Shown: positions 61,344-64,000 of the stretch, one piece after another
Layout: every line of letters begins with the position of its first letter
Position numbering within the stretch: the stretch's first letter is position 1
From: Streptomyces sp. NBC_01298
GTDB taxonomy: Bacteria > Actinomycetota > Actinomycetes > Streptomycetales > Streptomycetaceae
DNA: 64,000 nt
Direction: 5' to 3'
Assembly: GCF_035978755.1 (NCBI RefSeq)
Contig: NZ_CP108414.1
Coordinates: 7,254,001 to 7,318,000, forward strand
Position numbers and translations under genes: made by a program
Notes under the pieces: model-generated
What the model saw: only the letters and a program-made list of their open reading frames with translations
What the model was told of the DNA's origin: nothing
Databases searched by the model: none

Positions 61344-64000
61344 TGGAGTCGGCTGAAATCCGCCGCCGCTGGCTGAGCTTCTTCGAGGAGCGCGGTCACA
61401 CCGTTGTCCCTTCGGCGTCGCTCATCGCGGACGACCCGACTCTGCTGCTGGTGCCCGCGGGCATGGTGCCGTTCAAGCCGTACTTCCTCGGCGAGGTCAA
61501 GCCGCCCGCGTCCACGCTCACCAGCGTGCAGAAGTGCGTCCGTACGCCGGACATCGAAGAGGTCGGCAAGACCACCCGCCACGGCACGTTCTTCCAGATG
61601 TGCGGCAACTTCTCCTTCGGGGACTACTTCAAGGAAGGCGCCATCAAGTACGCCTGGGAGCTGCTCACCAGCTCCGTGGCGGACGGTGGCTACGGCCTGG
61701 AGCCCGAGAAGCTCTGGATCACGGTCTACCTCGACGACGACGAGGCCGAGGCCATCTGGCGCGACAAGGTCGGCGTCCCGCAGGAGCGCATCCAGCGCCT
61801 GGGCAAGAAGGACAACTTCTGGTCCATGGGCGTCCCGGGCCCCTGCGGTCCCTGCTCGGAGATCAACTACGACCGCGGCCCCGAGTTCGGCGTCGAGGGC
61901 GGCCCCGCCGTCAACGACGAGCGCTACGTGGAGATCTGGAACCTGGTCTTCATGCAGTACGAGCGCGGCGCCGGCGACGGGAAGGAAGACTTCCCGATCC
62001 TCGGTGACCTGCCGTCGAAGAACATCGACACCGGTCTCGGCCTCGAACGCCTCGCCATGATCCTGCAGGGCGTACAGAACATGTACGAGACCGACACCCT
62101 GCGCGTGGTCATGGACAAGGCCACCGAGCTGACCGGCGTGCAGTACGGCGCCGCCCAGGGCACGGACGTCTCGCTGCGCGTGGTCGCCGACCACATCCGC
62201 ACCTCCGCCATGCTCATCGGCGACGGCGTCACCCCCGGCAACGAGGGCCGCGGCTACGTGCTGCGCCGCATCATGCGCCGCGCCATCCGCAACATGCGCC
62301 TCATGGGCGCCACCGGCCCGGTCGTCCAGGACCTGGTCAACGTGGTCATCGAGACCATGGGGCAGCAGTACCCGGAGCTCGTGACCGACCGCAAGCGCAT
62401 CGAGACCGTCGCGCTCGCCGAAGAGGCCGCCTTCCTCAAGGCCATCAAGGGCGGCACGAACATCCTCGACACCGCCGTGACCGAGACCAAGGCCGCCGGC
62501 GGCACGGTCCTGGCCGGCGACAAGGCGTTCCTGCTCCACGACACCTGGGGCTTCCCGATCGACCTCACCCTGGAGATGGCCGCCGAGCAGGGCCTCGCCG
62601 TGGACGAGCCCGGCTTCCGCCGCCTGATGCAGGAGCAGCGCGACCGCGCCAAGGCCGACGCCAGGGCCAAGAAGACCGGCCACGCGGACATGTCCGCCTA
62701 CCGGGAGATCGCCGACGGCTCCGGCGCCACCGAGTTCACCGGCTACGCCACCAACCAGGGCGAGTCCACCATCGTCGGCCTGCTGGTCAACGGCGTCTCC
62801 GCGCCCGCCGCCTCCGAGGGCGACGAGGTCGAGGTCGTCCTCGACCGCACCCCCTTCTACGCCGAGGGCGGCGGCCAGCTCGCCGACCAGGGCCGCATCA
62901 AGCTCGACTCGGGCGCCGTCATCGTCGTCCGCGACGTGCAGCAGCCGGTCCCGGGCGTCTCCGTGCACAAGGGCTCCGTCCAGGTCGGCGAGGTGACGGT
63001 GGGCGCCTCCGCGTACGCCGCCATCGACATCCAGCGCCGCCGGGCCATCGCCCGCGCCCACTCGGCCACGCACCTGACCCACCAGGCCCTGCGCGACGCC
63101 CTCGGCCCGACGGCCGCCCAGGCCGGTTCCGAGAACTCGCCCGGCCGCTTCCGCTTCGACTTCGGCTCGCCGAACGCCGTGCCCGGCTCGGTCCTCACCG
63201 ACGTCGAGCACAAGATCAACGACGTGCTCTCCCGCGAGCTCGAGGTCACCGCCGAGATCATGAGCATCGACGAGGCCAAGAAGCAGGGCGCCATCGCCGA
63301 GTTCGGCGAGAAGTACGGCGAGCGCGTGCGCGTCGTGACCATCGGCGACTTCTCCAAGGAGCTGTGCGGCGGCACGCACGTCGGCAACACCGCCCAGCTC
63401 GGCCTGGTGAAGCTGCTCGGAGAGTCCTCCATCGGCTCCGGCGTGCGCCGCGTCGAGGCCCTCGTCGGCGTGGACGCCTACAACTTCCTCGCCAAGGAGC
63501 ACACGGTCGTCGCCCAGCTCCAGGAGCTGGTCAAGGGCCGCGCCGAGGAGCTCCCGGAGAAGGTCGCCTCCATGCTCGGCAAGCTGAAGGACGCCGAGAA
63601 GGAGATCGAGAAGTTCCGCGCGGAGAAGGTCCTCCAGGCCGCCGCCGGTCTCGCCGCGGGCGCCCAGGACATCAAGGGCGTGGCCCTCGTCGTGGGCACC
63701 GTCCCGGACGGCACCGGCGCCGACGACCTGCGCAAGCTGGTCCTCGACGTCCGTGGTCGCATCCCGGGCGACCGCCCGGCCGTCGTCGCCCTGTTCACCA
63801 CGGCGAACGACCGCCCGCTGACCGTCATCGCCACCAACGAGGCCGCCCGCGAGCGCGGTCTCAAGGCCGGCGACCTGGTCCGTACAGCCGCCAAGACCCT
63901 CGGTGGCGGCGGTGGCGGCAAGCCGGACGTGGCCCAGGGCGGTGGCCAGAACCCGGCCGCCATCCCCGAGGCCATCGCCGCGGTCGAGCGCCTCGTCGTA
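61343..64000 (+). CDS. alaS: Alanyl-tRNA synthetase, last residues beyond window
   Basis: A class II synthetase; 886 residues are visible and only a few more are expected beyond the window (C-terminal [13 protein letters not shown] end). N-terminal [20 protein letters not shown]; motif 2 [17 protein letters not shown]; the editing domain Cys/His set [11 protein letters not shown] and CGGTHVGNT; a coiled coil and C-Ala domain after about 740. ATG 61343 overlaps the upstream stop. Cotranscribed with the two small envelope genes. Confidence 0.97.
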   Translation, partial: MESAEIRRRWLSFFEERGHTVVPSASLIADDPTLLLVPAGMVPFKPYFLGEVKPPASTLTSVQKCVRTPDIEEVGKTTRHGTFFQMCGNFSFGDYFKEGAIKYAWELLTSSVADGGYGLEPEKLWITVYLDDDEAEAIWRDKVGVPQERIQRLGKKDNFWSMGVPGPCGPCSEINYDRGPEFGVEGGPAVNDERYVEIWNLVFMQYERGAGDGKEDFPILGDLPSKNIDTGLGLERLAMILQGVQNMYETDTLRVVMDKATELTGVQYGAAQGTDVSLRVVADHIRTSAMLIGDGVTPGNEGRGYVLRRIMRRAIRNMRLMGATGPVVQDLVNVVIETMGQQYPELVTDRKRIETVALAEEAAFLKAIKGGTNILDTAVTETKAAGGTVLAGDKAFLLHDTWGFPIDLTLEMAAEQGLAVDEPGFRRLMQEQRDRAKADARAKKTGHADMSAYREIADGSGATEFTGYATNQGESTIVGLLVNGVSAPAASEGDEVEVVLDRTPFYAEGGGQLADQGRIKLDSGAVIVVRDVQQPVPGVSVHKGSVQVGEVTVGASAYAAIDIQRRRAIARAHSATHLTHQALRDALGPTAAQAGSENSPGRFRFDFGSPNAVPGSVLTDVEHKINDVLSRELEVTAEIMSIDEAKKQGAIAEFGEKYGERVRVVTIGDFSKELCGGTHVGNTAQLGLVKLLGESSIGSGVRRVEALVGVDAYNFLAKEHTVVAQLQELVKGRAEELPEKVASMLGKLKDAEKEIEKFRAEKVLQAAAGLAAGAQDIKGVALVVGTVPDGTGADDLRKLVLDVRGRIPGDRPAVVALFTTANDRPLTVIATNEAARERGLKAGDLVRTAAKTLGGGGGGKPDVAQGGGQNPAAIPEAIAAVERLVV

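Overview
The window is a contiguous piece of a Streptomyces chromosome. The evidence is the very high G+C with G/C-ending codons throughout, frequent GTG starts, many 4-bp start/stop overlaps, and an almost textbook SsgB, a sporulation protein limited to morphologically complex actinomycetes. From memory, gene content and order match (inverted) the S. coelicolor core region from about SCO1501 (alaS) to the cob genes near SCO1553. The segment thrS-HIT-pgsA-acyltransferase-pimA-pdxS-pdxT-yebC-ruvCAB-secDF-apt-relA-cyclophilin-MBL-hisS is also the order seen in Mycobacterium tuberculosis, so most of this is ancient actinobacterial backbone. I see no prophage, integrase, CRISPR array, rRNA or complete insertion sequence.

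Layout: 1-2.5 kb, end of cobT and a cobA/cysG-type methyltransferase (B12/siroheme). 2.5-7.6 kb, SpoU RNA methyltransferase, a foldback MITE-like element, a Ser/Thr kinase, a tiny membrane protein, an aminoglycoside-phosphotransferase-fold protein and a zinc-ribbon protein. 7.6-8.2 kb, a minus-strand tRNA operon (Gly, Cys, three Val). 8.3-13.7 kb, pabB-pabC, a tandem GNAT, a DsbA-like oxidoreductase, small membrane proteins, a CGNR regulator and ssgB. 13.9-21.5 kb, a PGPGW membrane protein, two tRNA-Val(CAC), a very large membrane protein, an SRPBCC protein, a DnaQ-like exonuclease, a DUF4365-type putative nuclease coupled to an unknown partner, and a histidine phosphatase. 21.7-32.3 kb, thrS, a K+ channel, a HIT protein, a large membrane protein, an EF-G paralogue, and the phosphatidylinositol mannoside operon pgsA-acyltransferase-pimA. 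32.8-45.2 kb, pdxS-pdxT, yebC, ruvCAB, yajC-secD-secF-apt and relA. 45.3-55.7 kb, a DUF349 protein, a membrane cyclophilin, an MBL-fold protein, hisS, a two-component system overlapping an ABC-2 exporter, a VKOR-like protein and rarA. 55.7-64 kb, a secreted HNH-type nuclease, an iron-box-controlled DUF2470 protein, rpsD, an NB-ARC/TPR ATPase, two small envelope genes and alaS running off the end.

Regulation readable in the DNA: a RecA-independent DNA-damage (PafBC-type) promoter motif, TTGTCRGTG-N8-TAnnnT, in front of ruvCAB and, with one mismatch, in front of rarA; an IdeR/DmdR iron box in front of the DUF2470 gene; several genes with a -10 hexamer 6-8 nt before the start codon and no Shine-Dalgarno, which suggests leaderless mRNAs; and strong hairpin terminators, two of which overlap the coding 3' end of the convergent neighbour.

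Repeats: a dispersed intergenic repeat with core CTCAAACGCCGG occurs four times (about 0.95, 32.5, 42.6 and 49.8 kb), one copy being a long foldback. A separate 179-bp CTAG-bounded foldback lies exactly at the stop codon of the kinase gene. The least explained loci are the DUF4365/unknown gene pair (19.0-20.8 kb) and the EF-G paralogue with a degenerate guanine-specificity motif.
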